Assembly (NCBI RefSeq): GCF_009826975.1
Contig: NZ_WUMO01000008.1
Span: forward strand, 1 to 64,000
DNA from: Flavobacterium sp. HBTb2-11-1
GTDB lineage: Bacteria; Bacteroidota; Bacteroidia; Flavobacteriales; Flavobacteriaceae
Length of the DNA stretch: 64,000 bases
Direction of reading: 5' to 3'
Position 1 is the first letter of the stretch; each line of letters starts with the position of its first letter. The notes below the pieces were generated by a model. It searched no databases and was not told the DNA's origin. It worked only from the letters and a program-made list of their open reading frames with translations. The position numbers were made by a program, and so were the translations under genes. This document shows positions 35,815 through 44,486 of this stretch, in pieces.

Positions 35815-36846
35815 TTGAAAATCAAAGCCACACTTTTAACGTCAGAAACGCCAATCATTAAAATTCAAATTGGAGATAACTATTATCCAAAAAGTATTTT
35901 AAAAGAAGAAAACATCAACATTCAAAATGGAAATTCTGAAAAAATTATAAGCCGTCATCTCATCACCGAAGGATTAGTTCTCCTTGATACTCAGATGTAT
36001 TATTCAACTCCTAGAACCGTAATGTTTGAAATCGATGAAGAATCGGTTGTGATGAATTTTATTTATAGCAGTAATGTTGAAACTCATATTGATCAATTGG
36101 AAAGTGAAAAGTATTCTAAAAAAAACACGCATAATATTTTTTATACCAATAATTTTAAAGGTTTCTTTACAATACCAGCCCTCACAAACATCAATTACAT
36201 GTCTATTATTCTTTCCAAAGAATTTTATTATAATATAATTAATGAAGATTGGCAGCTTCATGAGAAATTCTCAAAAAAAATACTCAATAAACAATCTACT
36301 TATTTAACCTCAAAATACCTTCCTTTTACACCTGCAATTCAGTGGGTAACATCCGAAATAAAAAACTGTTCTCGCGAAGGCTTATTAAAAAGAATTTATA
36401 TCGAAAGTAAAATCAAGGAACTTCTTATTCATCAAATTGAGGCTCTAACTCTTAAACCTTTGCAAACCGAAAATATAAACCAAGAAGAATACGGCAAACT
36501 TTTGGTAGCCAAAGAAATATTAGAAAACGATTATAGAAATACACCTACTCTACCTGAACTTTCGAGACTTATTTCGTTAAACGAATTCAAGCTCAAAAAA
36601 GGTTTTAAAGCTTGTTTTGGAACAACTGTCAAAAGCTATATCATAAAATTGAGAATGGAACATGCTAAAGAATTGTTTCAAAGCAAAACCGCTACGGTAA
36701 GCGAAGCGGCCTATAAATGCGGCTACAAAGACGTTTCGCATTTTTCGGCAGCATTTAAAAGCTATTACGGTTTCTCGCCTCAAAAGTTCAAAATCAATAC
36801 CGATAGTATTCAATTTTGGCTAATTGGCTTTTCATTATTGTGGTAA
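35815..36846 (+). CDS. AraC-family regulator divergent from xusABC-like operon
   Basis: A 343-residue regulator with a C-terminal AraC double helix-turn-helix (about 245-335): TPTLPELSRLISLNEFKLKKGFKACFG, then VSEAAYKCGYKDVSHFSAAFKSYYGFSPQKF. The N-terminal 240 residues are a ligand-binding-like domain without a clear match, similar in layout to PchR-type siderophore-responsive regulators. The only start giving full length is TTG at 35815; the next in-frame ATG is about 55 codons later, so the start is uncertain. Divergence from the iron operon and the adjacent direct repeats suggest that it activates uptake when the siderophore is present. Confidence 0.88.
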   Translation: MKIKATLLTSETPIIKIQIGDNYYPKSILKEENINIQNGNSEKIISRHLITEGLVLLDTQMYYSTPRTVMFEIDEESVVMNFIYSSNVETHIDQLESEKYSKKNTHNIFYTNNFKGFFTIPALTNINYMSIILSKEFYYNIINEDWQLHEKFSKKILNKQSTYLTSKYLPFTPAIQWVTSEIKNCSREGLLKRIYIESKIKELLIHQIEALTLKPLQTENINQEEYGKLLVAKEILENDYRNTPTLPELSRLISLNEFKLKKGFKACFGTTVKSYIIKLRMEHAKELFQSKTATVSEAAYKCGYKDVSHFSAAFKSYYGFSPQKFKINTDSIQFWLIGFSLLW

Positions 36847-36851
36847 AAAAA

Positions 36852-36895
36852 AGGGTCTTAAAATTACGTCCGTCGACTTAATCTTAAAACCCTAA
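36852..36895 (+). terminator. Possible terminator of the AraC gene
   Basis: AGGGT and ACCCT arms flank a 30-base partly paired region and are followed by AAAAAAA rather than T, so this would terminate the minus strand better than the plus strand. Weak call. Confidence 0.3.
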
Positions 36896-36899
36896 AAAA

Positions 36900-37245
36900 A
36901 TTAGACATTAATGTATATTGCAAACTTATATACAAATACCCACGATCAAATGAATATGTCAAAATTTCAATGTAAAAACGTTTCTCCAAAAACAGTTTTT
37001 TATAGAAATTAAATGATTCCCAAAAAGGTAAAGGCCATCACCGTTTTCAAATTTCTACAAACCAAAATTAAAATTCGCAAAATAGATAACCTTACGGTTT
37101 TCCTCATTGTGTGAAAAAATTAACATTCTTAACTTTAACTTAAAAGCTTAAGTTACTGTACCGCAAAACATTGACAAAATTCTATTTAACGTAAATTTGT
37201 CAAATAAAATACTAGTTTCTAAACTAGATGGCCTCTAAAATTATA
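36900..37245. other. AT-rich intergenic stretch before the repeat array
   Basis: No gene, terminator or clear promoter is seen. It is followed immediately by the 145-bp tandem array. Confidence 0.5.
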
Positions 37246-37955
37246 TTTCTTATTCTAGATTAAGAGCTCTCTTTGTCTTCATCGCATACATTTGCAATAT
37301 AAATTACAAGTTCTATTAAAAACTGAAATCGAAAACAAGAAAACTTAGTATCTGAGCATCTTAGAACTTAAAAAAAATCTTTTCTTATTCTAGATTAAGT
37401 TGAAGCAAAATGGCAACTAATACATTTGCAATATAAATTACAAGTTCTGTCAAAAACTGAAATCAAAAACAAGAAGAAAACTCAGTATCTGAGCATCTTA
37501 GTGTCTTAGAAACTTAAAAAAATCTTTCTTATTCTAGATTAAGTTGAAGCAAAATGGGAACTAATACATTTGCAATATAAATTACAAGTTCTGTCAAAAA
37601 CTGAAATCAAAAACAAGAAGAAAATTCAGTATCTGAGCATCTTAGCATCTTGGAAACTTAAAAAAATCTTTTCTTATTCTAGATTAAGTTGAAGCAAAAT
37701 GGGAACTAATACATTTGCAATATAAATTACAAGTTCTGTCAAAAACTGAAATCAAAAACAAGAAGAAAACTTAGTATCTGAACATCTTAGCATCTTAGAA
37801 ACTTAAAAAAAATCTTTTCTTGTTCTAGATTAAGTTGAAGCAATAATGAAAGCAATAAATTTGTAAAGTAAAATCACAAGGTCTGTGAAACTGAAGTTCT
37901 AAAATAAAAAAACTTAGAATCTTAGTACCTCAGAACCTCAGAAACTAAAAAGAAA
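37246..37955 (+). repeat. Tandem array of five ~145-bp units, four with a full promoter core
   Basis: Five head-to-tail units begin at 37246, 37381, 37525, 37670 and 37816, each opening with TTTCTTATTCTAGATTAAG or a near match. Units 2-5 carry TTG, exactly 18 bases, then TAnnTTTG (-7 boxes at 37421, 37565, 37710 and 37856); unit 1 keeps the -7 box (37287) but not the spacing. Units 2-4 are nearly identical. Unit 5 has drifted elsewhere but keeps the promoter core and ends at the start codon of the next gene. After each -7 box comes about 75 bases with a small CTCAG-TAT-CTGAG hairpin in unit 2. Confidence 0.85.
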
Positions 37956-38270
37956 ATGAAAACACTTGAATTCTTATTACTTGGAAAAAACGAAGCGATT
38001 CTGGCCATTTTACTTCGCCTTGTAAATGCTTATGAAGACTGGAATGCAGTCGCATTTAGCAACGAAATAGAAGCTCAGGACTATTTTCAGAATCACAAAA
38101 TCGACGTTGTGCTATTGAGCTCCGGAATCGAAGACCATGTCGAAAAAGAATTTACTTTATTTTGCTTACAACAACAGCCAGACGTAGAAGTAATTGAACA
38201 TTTTGGTGGCGGAAGCGGATTATTAAAGTCCGAAATCCTTCATCGATTGCATCTAAAAGGAAAAATTTAG
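37956..38270 (+). CDS. Small response-regulator receiver-like protein
   Basis: A 104-residue protein reminiscent of a degenerate receiver domain: a first strand LEFLLLGKNEAILAILLRL, then WNAVAFSNEIEAQDYFQNHKIDVVLLSSGIED, where IDVVLLSSG occupies the position of strand three and its usual phospho-accepting Asp is replaced by Ser. The end is truncated relative to a full receiver (about 120 residues). No output domain is present. It follows the promoter-repeat array and precedes an isochorismatase-like gene by 224 bases. Probably a cytoplasmic protein of unknown role; the fold assignment is inference. Confidence 0.7.
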   Translation: MKTLEFLLLGKNEAILAILLRLVNAYEDWNAVAFSNEIEAQDYFQNHKIDVVLLSSGIEDHVEKEFTLFCLQQQPDVEVIEHFGGGSGLLKSEILHRLHLKGKI

Positions 38271-38494
38271 GTACCCTATTTTTCTCTTTTAAAAATTCAT
38301 TAAAAGCTTAACGAATATCATTTAACGAATATCCAATTTTTAATAACGATATATCGCTAGGATCACTATTGCCTTTTCTGAAAAACCTTTTAAAATCAAT
38401 ACATTACAAACAAGGCATTTATTTTGAATGCAAGACACTGAAAATCAAATACAAAATATTTAAAACCTTTATTTAACAACAAAATCAAATTATC

Positions 38495-39184
38495 ATGAAA
38501 AAATTAATCCTTACAGCAGTTTTGTCTTTAGTAACATTTATCGGATTCGCTCAAAAACCAAGTCCGTCACTTTTAGACCCTACAAATCACAGTCTAGTTT
38601 TAATAGATTACGAAAGCCAAATGGCATTTGCAGTAAGCAACATTCCAATCGACCAATTGCGCAACAACACTGCTCTAGTAGCTGGGGCTTCAAAAATATT
38701 CAAAGTACCGACTATCGTTACAACTGTTGCCGAAAAATCTTTTAGCGGACCTGTTTTTAGAGAAATTGAAGAATTCTACCCACAAAAAACTTCAAACTAT
38801 ATTGACCGTACCACAATGAATACTTGGGAAGACGCTCCTGCACGCAAAGCAATCATTGCAACTGGTAAAAAGAAAATCGTATTTGGCGGTTTATGGACAA
38901 GTGTTTGTATTGTTGGACCAGTTTTATCAGCTATCAACGAAGGATATGATGTTTATGTAATTACAGATGCAAGCGGTGACGTTTCTAAAGAAGCTCATGA
39001 AATGGCTGTAACTCGTATGGTTCAGGCTGGTGCACATCCTATAACCTCATTGCAATATTTATTAGAATTACAGCGTGACTGGGCTCGTCAGGAAACTTAT
39101 GTACCTGTAACCGATTTAGTTAAAAAATACGGCGGAGCTTATGGTGTAGGTGTTCAATATGCACACGAAATGTTGAAACACTAA
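38495..39184 (+). CDS. Exported isochorismatase-fold cysteine hydrolase
   Basis: A 229-residue hydrolase of the isochorismatase/YcaC superfamily with a clear signal peptide (about 1-19, ending IGFAQ), unusual because most family members are cytoplasmic. The catalytic Asp is in LVLIDYESQM, the nucleophile Cys in GGLWTSVCIVGP, and the following VITDASGDVSKEAHEMAVTRMVQAGA is family-typical. The C-terminal TSLQYLLELQRDW also resembles YcaC. It precedes an exported amidohydrolase and a porin, so it may act on a small amide or ester in the periplasm. The substrate is not known. Confidence 0.88.
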   Translation: MKKLILTAVLSLVTFIGFAQKPSPSLLDPTNHSLVLIDYESQMAFAVSNIPIDQLRNNTALVAGASKIFKVPTIVTTVAEKSFSGPVFREIEEFYPQKTSNYIDRTTMNTWEDAPARKAIIATGKKKIVFGGLWTSVCIVGPVLSAINEGYDVYVITDASGDVSKEAHEMAVTRMVQAGAHPITSLQYLLELQRDWARQETYVPVTDLVKKYGGAYGVGVQYAHEMLKH

Positions 39185-39201
39185 TAATTTCAGAAATTAA
39201 A

Positions 39202-39324
39202 AAATTGAGAATTAAAAATTAAAAAAATCTTCTAGATCCGCTAAACCTGCGTGAAAAACTAAAAGTTTGAATCTCTTTTTTAAAGATATTTCACTTAACC
39301 TATAATTTTTAATTCTCAATTTTA
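39202..39324. repeat. AT-rich inverted repeat between hydrolase genes
   Basis: AATTGAGAATTAAAAATTA (about 39204-39222) faces its complement TAATTTTTAATTCTCAATT near 39302-39321, enclosing about 80 bases. Part of the simple-word palindromes common in this genome. Confidence 0.6.
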
Positions 39325-39356
39325 ATTAAATCTACCAAACCAAAAATACCACAATC

Positions 39357-41144
39357 ATGAAACTCTCTTTCAAACTAATAGCTTTTCTTTTAATCATTTC
39401 CCTCCCTGTTTTTGGGCAAAATAAAAAAGCTACACTCATTGTTCATAATGCCATAATTCATACTCTGGACAATAAAAATACAGTTGTTGAAGCTATGGCT
39501 GTTGCAGATGGAAAAATCCTAAAAACGGGCAAAAGCAGTGAAATCTTAAAATTAAAAGACAAAAAAACAACAATAATCGATGCCAAAGGAAGAACGATTA
39601 TTCCTGGCATATTCGATTCTCATATGCATATTATCCGAGGCGGAAGGTTCTACAATACAGAATTGCGTTGGGACGGTGTTCGTTCTCTAAAAAGAGCTTT
39701 AGCTATGTTGAAAGAACAGGCACAGAGAACGCCAAAAGGACAATGGGTGCGTGTTGTTGGCGGGTGGAATGCTTATCAATTTGAAGAAAAAAGACTTCCA
39801 ACTTTAGCAGAAATCAATGACGCAACGGGCGAGGTTCCAACATTTATTCTTCATTTATATGGACATGCTTATTTGAACAAAGCAGGTTTAGAAGCTTTGA
39901 AAATTGATTCCAACACGCCAAATCCAAATGCAGGATTGATTGAAAAAGATCCAAACGGAAATCCAACAGGATTATTGGTGGCAGAACCAAATGCTTTCAT
40001 TCTATATTCGACTCTTGCCAAACTTCCCGAATTGACGCAAGAAGAAAAATTCAATTCGACTAAACAATTTATGACCGAAATGAATCGTCTTGGCGTAACT
40101 GCAATTATGGATGCTGGAGGCGGATTTCAAAATTTTCCTGATGATTATGGTGTAACCAATGGTTTATGCAAAGACAGCGATTTAACTGTTAGAATGCCTT
40201 ATTATTTGTTTGCGCAAAAAGCAGGTACAGAATTAAACGATTACACCAAATGGATGCAAACCGTTGAAATTGGCGAAGGCTGTGATGATGATCATCATTC
40301 GGATAAAGTAGAATATCACGTTCAGGGTGCTGGAGAAAATTTGGTAATGAGCGCAGGAGATTTTGAAAACTTTGACAAACCAAGACCGGAATTAAGTCCA
40401 GCGATGGAAGGACAATTAAAAGAAGTGTTATCTTTATTAGTGAAAAATAGATGGCCTTTCAGAATTCACGCTACTTATAATGAAAGCATCACTAGATTTT
40501 TAAACGTAATAGAAGACATCAACAAAGAAACACCTTTAAACGGACTTTTATGGTTCTTTGATCATGCTGAAACGGTATCTACAGAAAATTTAAAACGAAT
40601 TAAAGCTTTAAATGGCGGAATCGCAATCCAGCATAGGATGGCGTATCAAGGAGAAAGTTTCATTAAAAGATATGGAAAAAAAGCTGCTTCAAACACAGTT
40701 CCATTAAAGAAAATGTTCGAGCTAGGAATTAAAGTCGGAATGGGAACTGACGGAACACGCGTAGCAAGCTACAATCCTTGGGTTGGTTTATATTGGCTCA
40801 CAACAGGAAAAACTTTAGGTGGCTTAAAATATATGAATGATGAAAATATTGTTGACAGAAACACTGCTTTAAAACTATTCACGTACGGAAGCGCCCAATT
40901 AATCAATATTGAAAAAGACCGAGGAATGCTGGCATCTGGAAAATTGGCCGATTTCGCTATTCTTTCTGATGATTACTTCTCGACTTCTGAAGAAAAAATC
41001 TTAAATATCGAATCAAAACTTACAGTAGTAAACGGAAAAGTAGTTTACGCTGATAATGACTTTAGAACCTTTGCCAACGAAAAACCAAAAGCAATTCCAG
41101 ACTGGAGTCCAGTAAATTACTTTGGAGGTTATCAAAAAAACTAA
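39357..41144 (+). CDS. Exported amidohydrolase, YtcJ-like
   Basis: A 595-residue amidohydrolase-superfamily enzyme (YtcJ/LAF3 type) with a signal peptide (about 1-20, ending VFGQ). An N-terminal urease-like beta-sandwich includes TIIDAKGRTIIPGIFDSHMHIIRGG, which carries the HxH metal site. Further metal or catalytic residues are expected in HLYGHAYL, PFRIHATYNES, FDHAETVS and GMGTDGTRVASYNPWVGLYWLTTG. The C-terminal LFTYGSAQLINIEKDRGMLASGKLADFAILSDDYF completes the barrel-sandwich layout. It is separated from the next gene by only 5 bases, so it is co-transcribed with the porin. The substrate is likely an amide or carbamoyl compound, not identifiable here. Confidence 0.9.
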   Translation: MKLSFKLIAFLLIISLPVFGQNKKATLIVHNAIIHTLDNKNTVVEAMAVADGKILKTGKSSEILKLKDKKTTIIDAKGRTIIPGIFDSHMHIIRGGRFYNTELRWDGVRSLKRALAMLKEQAQRTPKGQWVRVVGGWNAYQFEEKRLPTLAEINDATGEVPTFILHLYGHAYLNKAGLEALKIDSNTPNPNAGLIEKDPNGNPTGLLVAEPNAFILYSTLAKLPELTQEEKFNSTKQFMTEMNRLGVTAIMDAGGGFQNFPDDYGVTNGLCKDSDLTVRMPYYLFAQKAGTELNDYTKWMQTVEIGEGCDDDHHSDKVEYHVQGAGENLVMSAGDFENFDKPRPELSPAMEGQLKEVLSLLVKNRWPFRIHATYNESITRFLNVIEDINKETPLNGLLWFFDHAETVSTENLKRIKALNGGIAIQHRMAYQGESFIKRYGKKAASNTVPLKKMFELGIKVGMGTDGTRVASYNPWVGLYWLTTGKTLGGLKYMNDENIVDRNTALKLFTYGSAQLINIEKDRGMLASGKLADFAILSDDYFSTSEEKILNIESKLTVVNGKVVYADNDFRTFANEKPKAIPDWSPVNYFGGYQKN

Positions 41145-41149
41145 TTCAA

Positions 41150-42517
41150 ATGAAAAACACATTCTTCTTATTGTTGCTTTTGGGAATCATTTTTTCTGCA
41201 AATGCACAACAAAAACCAGTTTTCCAAAGGCTGCGATATGAGGATGATTTCACTTATCTAAAAGCAGATTCGACCAAAACTTTATACGAGAGAATCAAAT
41301 ATATTCCGTTAGGAAAAAACGATAAATATTATGCCTCAATTGGCGGTGAAGCAAGGCTTCAGTACACTTATACCGTCAATAATAAATGGGGAGACGAAGC
41401 TGATGACGATGGCTATTTACTTTCCCGATATCTGTTTCATGCAAATGTTCAATTAGGAGTTTTCAGAACCTTTTTTGAATTGCAAAGCAGTTTAGCAAAT
41501 GGCAAAACAGATCCCAGTCCAGTTGACGAAAATCAGCTAGACATTCATCAGGCTTTTCTCGATATTGATTTTATTAAAGAAGAAAATGAGCAATTAACAC
41601 TGCGTTCTGGAAGACAAGAAATGATGTACGGTTCACAGCGTTTAATTGCAGTGCGTGAAGGTCCAAACAGTCGACTTGCTTTTGATGCAGTAAAACTATT
41701 TTATAAAAAAAACAACTGGCAATCAGACGCATTTTTCACGCATCCTATTGCCAATAAACAAGGAACTTTTAATGATAGTTTTAATGAAAACGCTAAATTT
41801 TGGGGAAGTTATACTGTAATTCACAAAGTGCCTTTCATTCAGAACATCGATCTGTATTATTTAGGTTTATGGAAAAGCCGATCTGTTTTTGATGATGCCA
41901 TTGGTGAAGAAAACAGACAATCTATTGGAACCCGAATCTGGAAAAATAAAGGAACATGGAAATACGATTTTGAAGGCGTTTACCAATTTGGAAACATCAA
42001 TCAAAAGACAATTTCAGGCTGGACACTTTCATCTTTTGCCTGTTATACCTTCGAAAACATAAAATATACGCCTGAAATCGGATTGAAAACAGAAATCATT
42101 TCTGGCGATAAAAGTTCGGGAGATGCTCACTTACAAACTTTTAATCCGTTATATCCAAGAGGCGCTTATTTTGGATTAGTTGCCTTAATTGGCCCTTCTA
42201 ATTTAATAGATGTTCATCCTTCAATTAATTTTAGTTTATCGGAAAAATGGACACTTGGAATTGATTACGATATTTTCTGGAGACAAACCTTAAGTGACGG
42301 TATATACGCCCCTAACATGCAGCTTTTATATTCCGGAAAAAACACAACGGAACGTTTTATTGGTTCGCAATTAATTTCGAATGTAAACTACGACATGAAT
42401 AATCATTTAGGATTTACACTAGAAACGGGTTGGTTTAATGCGGGCAGCTTTTTAAAAGAAGTGGGGTCTGGAAAAGATTATTTTTACGCCGCATTGACAG
42501 CACAATTTAAATTTTAA
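41150..42517 (+). CDS. Outer-membrane porin, alginate export family
   Basis: A 455-residue beta-barrel of the alginate_exp type, with a signal peptide (about 1-19, ending ANAQ). Alternating hydrophobic strands are visible, such as YYASIGGEARLQYTYTVNN, LTLRSGRQEMMYGSQRLIAVREGPNSR and KWTLGIDYDIFWRQTLSDG; the RQEMMYGSQRL and GPNSRLAFDA segments are characteristic of this family. It ends in an aromatic residue. Most Bacteroidota members are general porins of unknown substrate and not alginate exporters. Immediate coupling to the amidohydrolase suggests it admits that enzyme's substrate. Confidence 0.88.
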   Translation: MKNTFFLLLLLGIIFSANAQQKPVFQRLRYEDDFTYLKADSTKTLYERIKYIPLGKNDKYYASIGGEARLQYTYTVNNKWGDEADDDGYLLSRYLFHANVQLGVFRTFFELQSSLANGKTDPSPVDENQLDIHQAFLDIDFIKEENEQLTLRSGRQEMMYGSQRLIAVREGPNSRLAFDAVKLFYKKNNWQSDAFFTHPIANKQGTFNDSFNENAKFWGSYTVIHKVPFIQNIDLYYLGLWKSRSVFDDAIGEENRQSIGTRIWKNKGTWKYDFEGVYQFGNINQKTISGWTLSSFACYTFENIKYTPEIGLKTEIISGDKSSGDAHLQTFNPLYPRGAYFGLVALIGPSNLIDVHPSINFSLSEKWTLGIDYDIFWRQTLSDGIYAPNMQLLYSGKNTTERFIGSQLISNVNYDMNNHLGFTLETGWFNAGSFLKEVGSGKDYFYAALTAQFKF

Positions 42518-42542
42518 ATTTGTGTAATTCAAAATCCTAAAA

Positions 42543-43103
42543 ATGGAAAAAACATATTCGGTTGTATTTTATTCAAAAGATTTAGTTGAACCCGTTAAAA
42601 AGCTGAAAGATTTTTTAAGAAGCAAAATTGATTGGTACAACAGCTGCAATTCTGAAGCTCATATTACGATTTGTGAATTTACAATCGACGAATCTGAGTT
42701 CGATTCAATTAAACAAAAGCTTTCTAAAATTTCAGATACTTTTTTCCCTTTCCCCGTATCATTAAATCATTTTGATGCTTTCCAAAATAGCGGCGCTTTT
42801 TTTATAGGTGTAACCGAAGATTCAAAAAATAATCTAGTGCCTATCATGAAAAAGATTCATGAAGCCTTTAAGTTTTTAAAACTCAAAAAAAGTGATAATC
42901 CGCACTTGTCAATCGGAAGAAGATTAACACCCGAAAACCTTAAAATAGCTTCTGAGCTTTTTACCACAATTGATCTTGAATTTGAATGCAATGAAATTGT
43001 TTTAAGGGAATTCGATCCCAAAGTAAAACAGTTTTTTGTAATTGATGCTTTTCCTTTCGGAAGCAATCCTAAGCCAGAGTTCGTACAGGGGAGTTTGTTT
43101 TAA
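42543..43103 (+). CDS. 2H phosphodiesterase, 2'-5' RNA ligase family
   Basis: A 186-residue protein with the two histidine motifs of the 2H phosphoesterase fold: HITI (about residue 40) and HLSIGR (about 119), each of H-x-T/S-x form. Members act on 2',5'-linked or cyclic nucleotide phosphodiester bonds, but physiological roles vary. It is probably cytoplasmic, since no signal peptide is present. It lies 26 bases after the porin gene but is probably functionally unrelated. Its TAA stop codon is also the first three bases of a CGCAAAG-type repeat element (43101-43221), suggesting that the element was inserted at the stop codon. Confidence 0.88.
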   Translation: MEKTYSVVFYSKDLVEPVKKLKDFLRSKIDWYNSCNSEAHITICEFTIDESEFDSIKQKLSKISDTFFPFPVSLNHFDAFQNSGAFFIGVTEDSKNNLVPIMKKIHEAFKFLKLKKSDNPHLSIGRRLTPENLKIASELFTTIDLEFECNEIVLREFDPKVKQFFVIDAFPFGSNPKPEFVQGSLF

Positions 43104-43221
43104 CCGCAAAGAGCGCAAAGTTTTTTCGCGAGGTTCGCAAATATTTTACACAAACCTTTGCGAACTTTGCGTTTTTATAGACTGTCTAAATCAAAAAAAA
43201 CTTGCACCCTTTGCGGTTAAA
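43101..43221. repeat. CGCAAAG-type palindromic element overlapping a stop codon
   Basis: Begins TAACCGCAAAGAGCGCAAAG and ends CCCTTTGCGGTTA, with further AGGTTCGCAAA / TTTGCGAACTTTGCG words inside, so the two ends are inverted. Its first TAA is the stop codon of the upstream gene. Confidence 0.75.
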
Positions 43222-43242
43222 CTCACAAAGCTTATTTTTTCG

Positions 43243-43250
43243 TATATTTG
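43243..43250 (+). promoter_or_regulatory. -7 box of the AraC gene at 43272
   Basis: TATATTTG is an exact TAnnTTTG and lies 21 bases before the ATG at 43272. The TTG inside it is why a longer frame seems to start at 43248; that start would lie within the promoter. Confidence 0.5.
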
Positions 43251-43271
43251 AATTTCGCAATTCATCACAAT

Positions 43272-44195
43272 ATGAAATCCCTAGATTCATTTTACCACGA
43301 TATTACCGAAGGTTCTACAGTTGATCCTACTTCATTATTGCCAAACGACATCCAGAAAGAAATCGGACACTTTAATGTCTTTGATATAAAAGAACTTCTC
43401 GAACGCATGAAAGGAAAGCCTGGAATGCCTTATGACAGAAGAGCCTACTACAAAATAAGTTTGATAAAAGGCCATAATAGAGCCGAATACGCAGATAAAG
43501 TTATCGAAATAGAAAAACAGGGATTGTTATTTGCAACACCAAAAATTCCGTATAACTATTTACCGCAAGACACGAATCAAGGCGGTCATTTTTGTGTTTT
43601 TACAAGCGAGTTTTTATCTAAAAGCAAAAGCGGAATCGATCTAGACGAACTTCCGATTTTTGCCTCCGCTGGTTATCCTATTTTTCAGCTTTCAGACGAA
43701 GAAGTTTCAGAAGTAGAATTGATTTTCAATAAAATACAAAAAGAAATCAACTCTGATTATATCTTCAAATACGATTTAATTCGAAATTATGTTGCAGAGT
43801 TAATTCACTTCGGACAAAAACTACAGCCTATTACCGCGTTATATTCCAAACACAATTCGGCAGCAAGAGTTTCATCTTTATTTGCTGAATTGTTAGAAAG
43901 ACAATTCCCGATAGAATCTCCAAATCAAAGATTAGAATTGAGAACAGCAAAAGATTTTGCAGAGCGATTATCTGTTCATGTCAATCATTTAAATAAAGTT
44001 TTAAAGGAAAGCACCGGAAAAACCACAACAGAATTAATCAGTAACCGATTAACAAACGAAGCCAAAATTCTTTTAAAACAAACCGATTGGAATATTTCTG
44101 AAATTGCCTATTCACTTGGTTTTGAAGAATTAGCGCATTTTTCTAATTTCTTTAAAAAACAAACGTCCTTTACGCCGATTGCTTTTAGGAGTTAG
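43272..44195 (+). CDS. AraC-family transcriptional regulator
   Basis: A 307-residue regulator from the ATG at 43272 (MKSLDSFYHDI). An in-frame TTG at 43248 overlaps the -7 box and is rejected. The C-terminal AraC domain (about 205-305) has AKDFAERLSVHVNHLNKVLKESTGKTTTELI and NISEIAYSLGFEELAHFSNFFKKQTSFTPIAFR. The N-terminal part is a cupin-like ligand-binding domain (FATPKIPYNYLPQD). It is followed by two short-chain dehydrogenase genes in the same direction, which it may control, though an inverted-repeat element separates it from them. Confidence 0.88.
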   Translation: MKSLDSFYHDITEGSTVDPTSLLPNDIQKEIGHFNVFDIKELLERMKGKPGMPYDRRAYYKISLIKGHNRAEYADKVIEIEKQGLLFATPKIPYNYLPQDTNQGGHFCVFTSEFLSKSKSGIDLDELPIFASAGYPIFQLSDEEVSEVELIFNKIQKEINSDYIFKYDLIRNYVAELIHFGQKLQPITALYSKHNSAARVSSLFAELLERQFPIESPNQRLELRTAKDFAERLSVHVNHLNKVLKESTGKTTTELISNRLTNEAKILLKQTDWNISEIAYSLGFEELAHFSNFFKKQTSFTPIAFRS

Positions 44196-44258
44196 ATATT
44201 TTAGATTTTAGATTGCAGATTTTAGATTGTTGCCAATAGTTATCTCAAAGCTTGTCCT

Positions 44259-44335
44259 CCTGAGCGAAGTCGAAGGATCGCATGCAAAATCCATACAGTA
44301 TGTTTTACGGAGCCTGTCCTTCGACTTCGCTCAGG
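44259..44335. repeat. 19-bp perfect inverted repeat, TCCTTCGACTTCGCTCAGG family
   Basis: CCTGAGCGAAGTCGAAGGA (44259-44277) faces TCCTTCGACTTCGCTCAGG (44317-44335), with a 39-base loop. Single partial copies of the word are seen near 7793-7816, 57033-57052 and 61605-61625. It is a dispersed REP-like element between the AraC and SDR genes. Confidence 0.75.
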
Positions 44336-44486
44336 AAGACATAAACTGAGATTTTGGAATTTGGAATTTTAAAAATTGGAATTTCACTATCCTGATTTGA
44401 ATTTCGCAAACATCGGTTTGATATTTACAACTCCTTAAATCTACTTCGCTCCTACCTTTGTCTTATCAAATTAAAAGAACGAAAAG

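Noticed and set aside
37246..37955. CRISPR array
   Set aside because: Units are about 145 bp and nearly identical along their whole length, with no unique spacers and no cas genes.
41150..42517. Alginate biosynthesis or export function for the porin
   Set aside because: The family name is alginate export, but there are no alginate synthesis genes here and Bacteroidota members are mostly general porins.
43042..43251. 69-codon plus-strand frame
   Set aside because: Overlaps the end of the 2H phosphodiesterase gene and then only the CGCAAAG repeat element.
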